A DNA stretch of 18,346 nt from CAZYWA01 sp964650975 [NCBI: uncultured bacterium] (GTDB lineage: Bacteria > JADJOY01), in contig CAZYWA010000043.1 of NCBI GenBank assembly GCA_964650975.1, positions 6,637 to 24,982 of the forward strand, in the 5' to 3' direction. Both the position numbers and the translations under genes were made by a program. This document shows, in pieces, positions 9,081 to 15,841 of the stretch; position 1 is the stretch's first letter, and each line of letters begins with the position of its first letter. Below the pieces are notes generated by a model. It ran no database searches and had not been told where the DNA came from. It saw nothing but the letters and a program-made list of their open reading frames with translations.

Positions 9081-10679
9081 ATGACTTCGATCGGCGAGCC
9101 CTACAAGCGATTCCAGCCCGACTCCGCGTACGACGCGATCGTCGTGGGCTCGGGGATCGGCGGGCTCGCGGCGGCGGCGCTGCTCGCGAAGCACGCCGGC
9201 AAGAAGGTGCTGGTGCTCGAGCAGCACTACACGGCCGGCGGTTACACCCACACGTTCCAGCGGAACGGCTTCGAGTGGGACGTCGGCGTCCACTACATCG
9301 GCGACGTCGGCCACCCGCGGGCACCGCTACGGGTGCTGCTCGACGACATGGCGAGCGAGCCGATCGAGTGGGCGTCGATGGGCGACGTCTACGACCGCAT
9401 CGTGCTGGGCGAGGAAGTCTTCGATTTCCCCGCGGGGCGCGAGAATTTCGTGGAGGCGATCGCGGCGCGGTTTCCCGGCGAGCGCGAGGCCATCGAGCAT
9501 TACGTCGAGCTGGTCGACGAAGCGCAGCGCGCCACGAAGCTCTTCTTCGCCGAGCGCGCGCTGCCGCCCGCCGTGGCCAAGCTGGTGGGCGGCGCCATGC
9601 GCCGCAAGCTCGAGCGCATCGCGTCGCGCACCACCCGCGAGGTGCTGGAGAAGCTGACCTCGAACCAGCGGCTCATCGCGGTGCTCACCGGCCAGTTCGG
9701 CGATTACGGATTGCCACCCGCGCGATCGAGCTTCGCGATCCACGCGATGGTCGCGGGCCATTACCTGCGCGGCGGCTACTTCCCGGTGGGCGGCGCCAGC
9801 CGCTTCGCCGCCACCATCGTGCCGACCATCGAGCGTGCGGGCGGTCGCGTGGTAGTGCGGGCCGAGGTCGAACGGATCATCGTCGAGCGCGGCCGCGCCG
9901 TGGGCGTGCGCATGGTCGACGGCCGCGAGCTACGCGCGCCGGTCATCGTGAGCGACGCCGGCATCCACAACACCTTCCAGACGCTCCTCGATCCGGCCAC
10001 ACCGTCGCGCGAGCGCGGCGCCTTCGCCCACCTCACGCGCAGCGTCGGCCACCTGTGCCTCTACCTCGGGCTCGACCGGACGGCGGACGAGCTAGCCCTT
10101 CCCAGGGCCAACTACTGGCTCTACCCGGACGAGCACCACGAGCGAAACGTCGAGGCCTTCGTGGCCGATCCGGAAGCACCCTTTCCGGTCGTCTACATCT
10201 CTTTTCCGGCCGCCAAGGATCCGAGCTTCGCGTCTCGCTTTCCGGGCCGCTCGACGATCGACGTCATCACCCTCGCTCCCTACGCGTGGTTCGCCCGCTG
10301 GGCGGACTCACGCTGGCAGCACCGTGGCGACGAATACGAGGCGCTGAAGGAGCGCTTCACGTCGCGGCTGCTCGACCGCCTCTACCAGTGGGTTCCGCAA
10401 GCACGCGGCCACGTGATCCACGCCGAGCTTTCCACTCCCATCACCACCCGGCACTTCGCGGCGTGGGAGCGCGGCGAGCTCTACGGCATCGACCACGACC
10501 CGGCTCGCTTCCGCGAACGCCGCCTGCGCCCCCGCACCAGCATCCCGGGCCTCTACCTCACCGGACAGGACGTGTGCTCGGCAGGCGTCGCCGGCGCGCT
10601 GATGGGCGGCGTCCTGTGCGCGAGCGCCCTGCTCGGCAAGGACATGATCTCGGTCGCGCGCCGCTCCATGGGGCGGTGA
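9081..10679 (+). CDS. FAD-dependent oxidoreductase, retinol saturase / carotenoid isomerase (CrtI/CrtISO) family
   Basis: A 532-residue flavoprotein. The dinucleotide-binding motif is VVGSGIGGLAAA (21-32) with the ribose-binding Glu in LVLEQH (E47), followed by the substrate-side signature AGGYTHTF and WDVGVHYIG typical of all-trans-retinol 13,14-reductase-like and CrtISO-like proteins. The C-terminal FAD motif is PGLYLTGQDV followed by GVAGALMGGVLCA. Family members saturate, desaturate or isomerise polyenes such as carotenoids and retinoids; the substrate here is unknown. No crtB, crtE or other carotenoid gene is in the window. The ATG at 9081 has a good SD and precedes a short leader before the Rossmann fold. 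Length is normal for the family and no catalytic motif is missing. Confidence 0.88.
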   Translation: MTSIGEPYKRFQPDSAYDAIVVGSGIGGLAAAALLAKHAGKKVLVLEQHYTAGGYTHTFQRNGFEWDVGVHYIGDVGHPRAPLRVLLDDMASEPIEWASMGDVYDRIVLGEEVFDFPAGRENFVEAIAARFPGEREAIEHYVELVDEAQRATKLFFAERALPPAVAKLVGGAMRRKLERIASRTTREVLEKLTSNQRLIAVLTGQFGDYGLPPARSSFAIHAMVAGHYLRGGYFPVGGASRFAATIVPTIERAGGRVVVRAEVERIIVERGRAVGVRMVDGRELRAPVIVSDAGIHNTFQTLLDPATPSRERGAFAHLTRSVGHLCLYLGLDRTADELALPRANYWLYPDEHHERNVEAFVADPEAPFPVVYISFPAAKDPSFASRFPGRSTIDVITLAPYAWFARWADSRWQHRGDEYEALKERFTSRLLDRLYQWVPQARGHVIHAELSTPITTRHFAAWERGELYGIDHDPARFRERRLRPRTSIPGLYLTGQDVCSAGVAGALMGGVLCASALLGKDMISVARRSMGR

Positions 10680-10852
10680 GCCTGGCCTCCCGTCATCGCC
10701 CGCTGAGCGCACGATACGTCCCGCAGCGGGTCGCAACAACGGGTCGCGACGAGAAGCCCGCCCTGCCGCCGAGCGGCGCCACTGGACACCCCGGTTAGCA
10801 TGGCGGTCATCGACGATTGGCGCGGAAAACGCCGCCAGAAAGAGAGTTCGTC
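10680..10852. other. Intergenic gap, no recognised element
   Basis: This 173-bp interval contains a small CCCGC-A-GCGGG palindrome near 10722 and GTCGC/GCGAC half-sites, but no tRNA, repeat copy or clear promoter. An ATG at 10800 opens a short frame that is not the pirin frame and resembles no family I know. Confidence 0.3.
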
Positions 10853-11743
10853 ATGCAGCCAGCCATCCGGGAAATGCCTTCGAAAGAGCTTCGCCGCGTG
10901 TTGCGCAGCGCGGGCGGGCACTGGGTCGGGAACGGGTTTCCGGTTCGATCGCTCTTCGCTTACTCGGCTCTGGGCGCCGAGCTGAGCCCGTTCCTGCTGC
11001 TCGACTACGGCGGGCCGGCGGAGTTCCCGCCGACTCACGAGCGGCTCGGCGTGGGCGAGCATCCGCACCGCGGCTTCGAGACCGTGACCATCGTCTACGC
11101 GGGCGAGGTCGAGCACCGCGATTCGTCGGGCGGCGGCGGGCGGATCGGCCCGGGCGACGTCCAGTGGATGACCGCGGCGTCGGGCATCGTCCACGAGGAG
11201 TTCCACGGCCGCGACTTCGCGCGCCGCGGCGGAGCGTTCGAGATGGTGCAGCTCTGGGTGAACCTGCCGGCCAAGGACAAGATGACCACGCCCGGCTACC
11301 AGAGCATCGTGAGCGGTGACATTCCCACGGTGAAGCTCGCCGCCGGACTGGGGACCGCGCGCGTGATCGCGGGCCAGCTCGACGGGAACAAAGGTCCGGC
11401 CAGGACGTTCACGCCGATCCAGGTGTGGGACCTGCGACTCGCGGGCGGCCACTCGGCCACGCTGCCGGTGGCGGACGGTCACACGGCGGCGCTGGTGCTG
11501 CTGAAGGGCGGAGCGCGCGTGAACAGCGTGGAGCGGATCGGTCCCGCGGAAGTGGCGCTCTTCGATCGCGCCGGCGAGGGCCTCGAGGTCGAGGCGACGG
11601 AGGATTCGACCGCGCTCTTGCTCGCGGGCGAGCCCATCGACGAGCCGATCGTGGGTCAGGGTCCGTTCGTGATGAACACCGCACAGGAGATCCGCCAGGC
11701 GATGGCCGACTACAGCGCCGGGCGAATGGGGCACCTGCGCTGA
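10853..11743 (+). CDS. Pirin family protein (bicupin)
   Basis: A 296-residue bicupin. The N-terminal cupin has the pirin signature PFLLLDY, GEHPHRGFETVTI and GDVQWMTAASGIVHEE. The metal ligands of the family align with H70, H72, H114 and E116, so an iron-type site is intact. Family members include quercetin 2,3-dioxygenases and redox-sensing regulators; the natural role here is unknown. The C-terminal cupin (about 180-280) ends in GRMGHLR. The ATG at 10853 is preferred, with an AGAGAG purine run 5-10 bases upstream; an in-frame TTG at 10817 would add 12 residues with no family support. A REPIN-like element begins 13 bp after the stop. Confidence 0.93.
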   Translation: MQPAIREMPSKELRRVLRSAGGHWVGNGFPVRSLFAYSALGAELSPFLLLDYGGPAEFPPTHERLGVGEHPHRGFETVTIVYAGEVEHRDSSGGGGRIGPGDVQWMTAASGIVHEEFHGRDFARRGGAFEMVQLWVNLPAKDKMTTPGYQSIVSGDIPTVKLAAGLGTARVIAGQLDGNKGPARTFTPIQVWDLRLAGGHSATLPVADGHTAALVLLKGGARVNSVERIGPAEVALFDRAGEGLEVEATEDSTALLLAGEPIDEPIVGQGPFVMNTAQEIRQAMADYSAGRMGHLR

Positions 11744-11755
11744 GCGGTTTGGCTT

Positions 11756-11832
11756 GGAGGGACGCGGTCCCTCGCGTCCGCAGCGTCCGATTCCGATGTG
11801 ACGCTGCGGCGGCGAGGGACCGCCGGCCCTCC
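11756..11832 (+). repeat. REPIN-like intergenic element, copy 2 (77 bp)
   Basis: The left arm is identical to copies 1 and 3 for its first 26 bases (hairpin GGACGCG-N6-CGCGTCC). The centre is divergent. The right arm has GGCGGCG-N6-CGCCGGC, one mismatch from a perfect stem. It lies between pirin and phosphoglucomutase, two co-directional genes, 13 bp after the pirin stop. Confidence 0.83.
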
Positions 11833-11869
11833 AAGGATCGCGATCGATTCGCGGTGTAAGCTCCGCGGC

Positions 11870-11890
11870 ATGAGCACGGAGCACGAATGA
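11870..11890 (+). CDS. Possible six-codon leader ORF overlapping the phosphoglucomutase start
   Basis: ATG at 11870 reads MSTEHE and stops at a TGA that overlaps the ATG of the phosphoglucomutase gene (ATGA). A purine run lies inside it and would also serve as the SD for the main gene. It may only be a chance ORF; translation would couple to the downstream start. Confidence 0.2.
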   Translation: MSTEHE

Positions 11891-13533
11891 GCGTTCATCC
11901 GTTGGCGGGAAAGCCCGCGCCCGAGTCGATCCTGGTCGACGTGGCGCGGCTGGTGACGGCGTATTACGCCGAGAAACCCGATGTGTCGGTGCCCGAGCAG
12001 CGAGTCGCGTTCGGCACGTCGGGCCACCGCGGCTCGGCGCTGCGCCTTTCGTTCAACGAGGCGCACATCCTCGCCACCACGCAGGCGATCTGCGAGCACC
12101 GCGCGGCGCAAGGCATCACCGGCCCGCTCTTCCTGGGCATGGACACGCACGCGCTCTCGGTGCCGGCGACGACCTCGGCGCTCGAGGTGCTGGCGGCGAA
12201 TGGCGTCGAGATCATGATCGACGCCGCCGACGGCTACACACCCACGCCGGTCGTCTCGCACGCGATCGTCGCGTACAACCGCGGCCGCGGCTCGGCGCTC
12301 GCCGACGGCATCGTGGTGACGCCGTCGCACAATCCGCCCGAGGACGGCGGCTTCAAGTACAACCCGCAGAGCGGCGGCCCGGCCGACACCGGCATCACGG
12401 GCTGGATCGAGAAGCGCGCCAACGAGATCCTCGCCGCAGGGCTCGGCGCGGTGAAGCGCGTGAGCGCGGCCGCGGCGCGGCGGGCATCCACCACGCACCG
12501 CCACGACTACGTGTCGAGCTACGTGGGCGAGCTCGCGCAGGTGATCGACTTCGATGCGATTCGCGCCGCGAAGCTGCGCATCGGCGTCGATCCACTGGGC
12601 GGCGCCAGCGTCGGCTACTGGAAGCCCATCCGCGAGCGCTTCGATCTCGACGTCACCATCGTGAACGAGAGCGTCGATCCGACGTTCCGCTTCATGCGCG
12701 TCGATTGGGACGGCAAGATCCGCATGGACTGCTCGTCACCCTACGCCATGGCCGGGCTGGTCGAGCTCAAGGACCGCTTCGACATCGCGTTCGGCAACGA
12801 CACCGACAGCGACCGCCACGGCATCGTGACGCGCTCGGCGGGGCTCATGAATCCCAACCACTACCTGTGCGTCGCGATCGATTACCTGTTCCGGAGCCGC
12901 ACGGGGTGGCGCGCCGACGCGGGCATCGGCAAGACGCTGGTGTCGAGCAGCCTGATCGATCGCGTGGCCGCGAAGCTCGGACGGCGGCTCGTCGAAGTGC
13001 CGGTGGGCTTCAAGTGGTTCGTCGACGGCCTGCTCGACGGCTCGCTCGGCTTCGGCGGCGAGGAGAGCGCCGGCGCCTCGTTCCTGCGCCGCGACGGTGG
13101 CGCCTGGAGCACCGACAAGGACGGCCTCATCCTCGATCTGCTCGCCGCCGAGATGACCGCCAAGGCGGGGCGCGATCCGGGCGAGACCTATCGATCGCTC
13201 ACTCGAGAGCTCGGCGATCCGGTGTACGAGCGCATCGACGCCCCCGCCACACCGGCACAGAAGAATGCGCTCAAGAAGCTCGCGCCGGAGCAGGTGCGCG
13301 CCACCACGCTGGCGGGCGAGCCGATCGTCGCGAAGCTCACCGCGGCTCCCGGGAACGGCGCCGCGATCGGCGGGCTCAAGGTGACGACCGAGAACGGCTG
13401 GTTCGCGGCGCGACCGTCGGGCACCGAAGACGTGTACAAGATCTACGCGGAGAGTTTTCTCGGCGCCGATCACCTGCACCGGCTGCAAGAGGAAGCACGT
13501 GCGATCGTGAGCAGCGCGTTCGAAGGCGCCTGA
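11887..13533 (+). CDS. pgm: Phosphoglucomutase, alpha-D-glucose phosphate-specific
   Basis: A 548-residue alpha-D-phosphohexomutase that interconverts glucose 1-phosphate and glucose 6-phosphate, linking glycolysis with glycogen and nucleotide-sugar synthesis in the cytosol. Signatures, in order: FGTSGHRGS near the N-terminus, the phosphoserine loop [17 protein letters not shown] with catalytic S147, the Mg-binding loop [10 protein letters not shown] with D305, D307 and D309, the sugar-binding loop [10 protein letters not shown] (about 390-399), and the C-terminal phosphate-binding [12 protein letters not shown]. These match the E. coli Pgm type closely, including length. The ATG at 11887 follows CGGAG by five bases. 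Flanked on both sides by REPIN-like elements. Confidence 0.96.
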   Translation: MSVHPLAGKPAPESILVDVARLVTAYYAEKPDVSVPEQRVAFGTSGHRGSALRLSFNEAHILATTQAICEHRAAQGITGPLFLGMDTHALSVPATTSALEVLAANGVEIMIDAADGYTPTPVVSHAIVAYNRGRGSALADGIVVTPSHNPPEDGGFKYNPQSGGPADTGITGWIEKRANEILAAGLGAVKRVSAAAARRASTTHRHDYVSSYVGELAQVIDFDAIRAAKLRIGVDPLGGASVGYWKPIRERFDLDVTIVNESVDPTFRFMRVDWDGKIRMDCSSPYAMAGLVELKDRFDIAFGNDTDSDRHGIVTRSAGLMNPNHYLCVAIDYLFRSRTGWRADAGIGKTLVSSSLIDRVAAKLGRRLVEVPVGFKWFVDGLLDGSLGFGGEESAGASFLRRDGGAWSTDKDGLILDLLAAEMTAKAGRDPGETYRSLTRELGDPVYERIDAPATPAQKNALKKLAPEQVRATTLAGEPIVAKLTAAPGNGAAIGGLKVTTENGWFAARPSGTEDVYKIYAESFLGADHLHRLQEEARAIVSSAFEGA

Positions 13534-13541
13534 CCGGGCTC

Positions 13542-13617
13542 GGAGGGACGCGGTCCCTCGCGTCCGCGGCGATCGATCGCGATGTGACGCTGCGGCTGCG
13601 AGGGACCGCAGCCCTCC
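13542..13617 (+). repeat. REPIN-like intergenic element, copy 3 (76 bp)
   Basis: The best-formed copy. The left-arm hairpin GGACGCG-N6-CGCGTCC and right-arm hairpin GGCTGCG-N6-CGCAGCC are both perfect, and the centre contains the palindrome CGATCGATCG. It starts 8 bp after the phosphoglucomutase stop and ends 25 bp before the YaiI-family start. Confidence 0.87.
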
Positions 13618-13642
13618 AAACGAGACCAAGAGTCACCCGCAC

Positions 13643-14101
13643 ATGCTCGCGATGTACATCGACGCCGACGGCTGTCCGGTCAAGGACGAGATCTACCGCG
13701 TCGCGAAGCGCTACCAGCTGCGCGTCGTGGTGGTGTCGAACCGCGCGATCTTCGTTCCCGAGGCGCCGCTCGTCGAGCGGGTGCGGGTGGCGGCGGGGCC
13801 GGACGCAGCCGACGACTGGATCGCCGAGCACATCGAGAAAGACGACGTCTGCGTCACCGCCGACATTCCGCTCGCCGCGCGCTGCGTCGAGCGCGGTGCC
13901 CAGGTGCTGAGCACCCGTGGCGAGATCTTCACCAAGGACTCGATCGGCCAGGCGCTCGCGATGCGCGACCTCTACTCCGATCTGCGCGACATGGGCGAGA
14001 TGACCGGCGGCCCGCCGCCCATGAGCCCACGCGACCGCTCGCGCTTCGCCCAGCGCCTGGACGAGGTGATCCAGCGCGTTCGCCGCGCGGCGAAAAAGTA
14101 G
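13643..14101 (+). CDS. YaiI/YqxD family protein (DUF188, UPF0178)
   Basis: A 152-residue cytosolic protein of unknown function. It has the family hallmarks: N-terminal YIDADGCPVKDEIYRVA with conserved acidic residues, VVVVSN, VRVAAGPDAADDWI, the central VTADIPLAARCVERGAQVLSTRGE, and the C-terminal TGGPPPMSPRDRSRFAQRLDE. Length equals that of E. coli YaiI (about 150 residues). The acidic pattern suggests a PIN-like nuclease fold, but activity is unproven. ATG at 13643 or 13652 (MYIDADG) could be the start. It is framed by REPIN-like copies 3 and 4. Confidence 0.93.
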   Translation: MLAMYIDADGCPVKDEIYRVAKRYQLRVVVVSNRAIFVPEAPLVERVRVAAGPDAADDWIAEHIEKDDVCVTADIPLAARCVERGAQVLSTRGEIFTKDSIGQALAMRDLYSDLRDMGEMTGGPPPMSPRDRSRFAQRLDEVIQRVRRAAKK

Positions 14102-14119
14102 CTCGCTCGCACTCCGATC

Positions 14120-14195
14120 GGAGGGCGTCGGTCCCTCGCCGCCGCAGCGTCACAGGGAGATCCGGCGCCGCGGACGCGAGGGACCGCGTCCCTCC
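14120..14195 (-). repeat. REPIN-like intergenic element, copy 4 (76 bp, inverted)
   Basis: On the minus strand it reads as the same element as copies 1-3: the left arm GGACGCG-N6-CGCGTCC is conserved, followed by a variable centre, then TGTGACGCTGCGGC and the right arm GGCGGCG-N6-CGACGCC (one mismatch). It lies between the convergent YaiI-family and MarC-family genes, 18 bp after one stop and 24 bp before the other. Confidence 0.83.
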
Positions 14196-14219
14196 AACCG
14201 CTCGCTTCCGATCTCCCGC

Positions 14220-14840
14220 TCAGGCACCGTGCAGCAGCGGCCGCGCGCCGTCGGCCACGTATTGCACCGCTAGCGCCGCGAGCAAGAGTCCCAGCACGCG
14301 TGTGATCACGTTGACCCCGGTCTTTCCCATCAGCCGGGTGAGCCAGCCCGACATGCGCAGGCTCAGGTAGTTGAGGCCGAGCACCAGGGCGAGCGAGAGC
14401 GGCACCATCACGCCGCCAAACCGATAGAGCCCCGCCTCGCCGGCGAGGATCATCACGCTCGCCACCGCTCCAGGTCCCGCGATCAGCGGGATGGCCAGCG
14501 GGAAGACCGCGATGTCGGCGCGCAGCTTCGCTTCCTCTTCCTCCTCGTCGGTGCGGCGCTCCTCCTTCGCGAACAGCATTCCCACGGCGATGCGAAAGAG
14601 CAGCAGTCCGCCCGCGACGCGGAATGCGCCGAGCGTGATGCCGAGGTTCCGGATCAGCCACTCGCCGCCCGACCAGAACGCGAGCAGCACGCCGCCCGCC
14701 ACCAGCACCGCCTTGCGCGCGATGTGATCCTGCTCGGCCGGCGTGCGCGTGCCCGCGAGCCCCACGAAGACCGGCGCCAGACCGATCGGGTTGAGCACCA
14801 CGAAGAGCGTCAGGAAGGTTCGAATCGCGAGCGCGCTCAT
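14220..14840 (-). CDS. MarC/UPF0056 family inner-membrane protein
   Basis: A 206-residue polytopic protein with about six membrane segments. It shows the family signature near the N-terminus (FLTLFVVLNPIGLAPVFVGL) and the central PLAIPLIAGPGAVASVMIL motif, with a charged, Glu-rich cytoplasmic loop (KEERRTDEEEEEAKLRAD) between segments three and four. The family includes E. coli MarC and YchE. Its transport or other function is not established, and a role in multiple antibiotic resistance is not supported for MarC. The ATG at 14840 gives the standard start MSALAIRTF. It is divergent from the crotonase gene across 68 bp and convergent with the YaiI-family gene. Confidence 0.93.
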   Translation of the reverse strand: MSALAIRTFLTLFVVLNPIGLAPVFVGLAGTRTPAEQDHIARKAVLVAGGVLLAFWSGGEWLIRNLGITLGAFRVAGGLLLFRIAVGMLFAKEERRTDEEEEEAKLRADIAVFPLAIPLIAGPGAVASVMILAGEAGLYRFGGVMVPLSLALVLGLNYLSLRMSGWLTRLMGKTGVNVITRVLGLLLAALAVQYVADGARPLLHGA

Positions 14841-14899
14841 GTGGCGTGCTGGTCCCGATCGAGTGCTAGAACGGCACGATACTTCATCGGGTCGACTCC

Positions 14900-14906
14900 G
14901 GAGGAG
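14900..14906 (+). promoter_or_regulatory. Strong Shine-Dalgarno of the crotonase gene
   Basis: GGAGGAG lies two bases before the ATG at 14909; its inner GGAGG gives a near-optimal spacing and fixes the start. Confidence 0.6.
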
Positions 14907-14908
14907 CC

Positions 14909-15841
14909 ATGAGCACGTCCACCTCGAGCCACTTTCGCACGCTCACCTACGCACGTACCGGGCGCATCGCGCGCGTCACGCTCGACCGCCCCGAGCGCGG
15001 GAACGGGATCACGTTCGAGATGCCGCTCGAGCTGAGTCAGGCGGTCGAGCGCGCCAATCTCGATCCCGAGGTCCACGTGATCGCCCTCGCCGGGAACGGC
15101 AAGGGCTTCTGCGGCGGCTACGACCTGGTGGCGTCGGCGCAGAACATGCTGACCGGCGTCGCCGACACGAGCACCTGGCCCGCCGGATCGCCGATGGATC
15201 CCGCGGTCCAGGCGCAAAACCACATTCCAGGCGAAACCTGGGACCCTGGCATCGACTACCAGATGATGAGCCGCAACGTGCGCGGCTTCATGAGTCTCTT
15301 CCACTCCGACAAACCGGTGGTGTGCAAGGTGCACGGGTTCTGCGTCGCGGGCGGCACCGACATGGCGCTCTGCTCGGACCTCCTGGTGATCGCCGAGGAC
15401 GCCAAGATCGGCTATCCGCCGGCGCGCGTGTGGGGCGTCCCCACCACGATGGTATGGGCGCACCGCATCGGCATCGAGAAGGCGAAGCGATTGCTCTTCA
15501 CCGGCGATTGCCTCTCGGGCCGCGAGGCGCACGAGTGGGGGCTCGCGATCGAGTCGCCACCGCCCGAGCATCTCGACCTACGCTTCGAGATCCTGCTCGA
15601 GCGGATCGCGCGCATGCCGGTGAACCAGCTGGTGATGATGAAGCTGCTGGTGAATCAGACCGTGATGCAGCAGGGTCTGCACACGACCCAGATCCTGGGC
15701 ACCGTGTTCGACGGCATCGCCCGCCACACCCGCGAGGGCTACGCGTTCCAGACGCGCGCCGCCGAGACCGGCTTCAAGCAAGCGGTGCGCGAGCGCGACG
15801 AGCCCTTCGGCGACGCCGGTCCCTCCACGTTCAAGGGCTGA
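14909..15841 (+). CDS. Crotonase-fold enoyl-CoA hydratase/isomerase family protein
   Basis: A 310-residue acyl-CoA-acting protein of the crotonase superfamily. The two oxyanion-hole regions are clear: GNGKGFCGGYDL (about 65-76) and HGFCVAGGTDMALCSD (about 142-157). Compared with classical hydratases of about 260 residues it carries an insertion of some 40 residues after the first loop. The positions of the two hydratase glutamates (E144 and E164 of the rat enzyme) are D151 and P171 here, so simple hydration is doubtful; an isomerase, hydrolase or other crotonase reaction, or a changed mechanism, is possible. The signature GYPPARVWGVPTT marks a distinct subfamily that I recognise as widespread in bacteria annotated only as enoyl-CoA hydratase. 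Convergent with the GT-C-like gene, with an 11-bp overlap of the two coding ends. Confidence 0.9.
   Translation: MSTSTSSHFRTLTYARTGRIARVTLDRPERGNGITFEMPLELSQAVERANLDPEVHVIALAGNGKGFCGGYDLVASAQNMLTGVADTSTWPAGSPMDPAVQAQNHIPGETWDPGIDYQMMSRNVRGFMSLFHSDKPVVCKVHGFCVAGGTDMALCSDLLVIAEDAKIGYPPARVWGVPTTMVWAHRIGIEKAKRLLFTGDCLSGREAHEWGLAIESPPPEHLDLRFEILLERIARMPVNQLVMMKLLVNQTVMQQGLHTTQILGTVFDGIARHTREGYAFQTRAAETGFKQAVRERDEPFGDAGPSTFKG

Noticed and set aside
10680-10852. Possible tRNA or small RNA between the FAD oxidoreductase and pirin
   Set aside because: No cloverleaf, no T-loop GTTCRA-type motif and no CCA end could be traced; only small GC palindromes are present.
7640-14195. CRISPR array
   Set aside because: The four repeats are kilobases apart, palindromic along their whole length and one is inverted; there are no regular spacers or cas genes.
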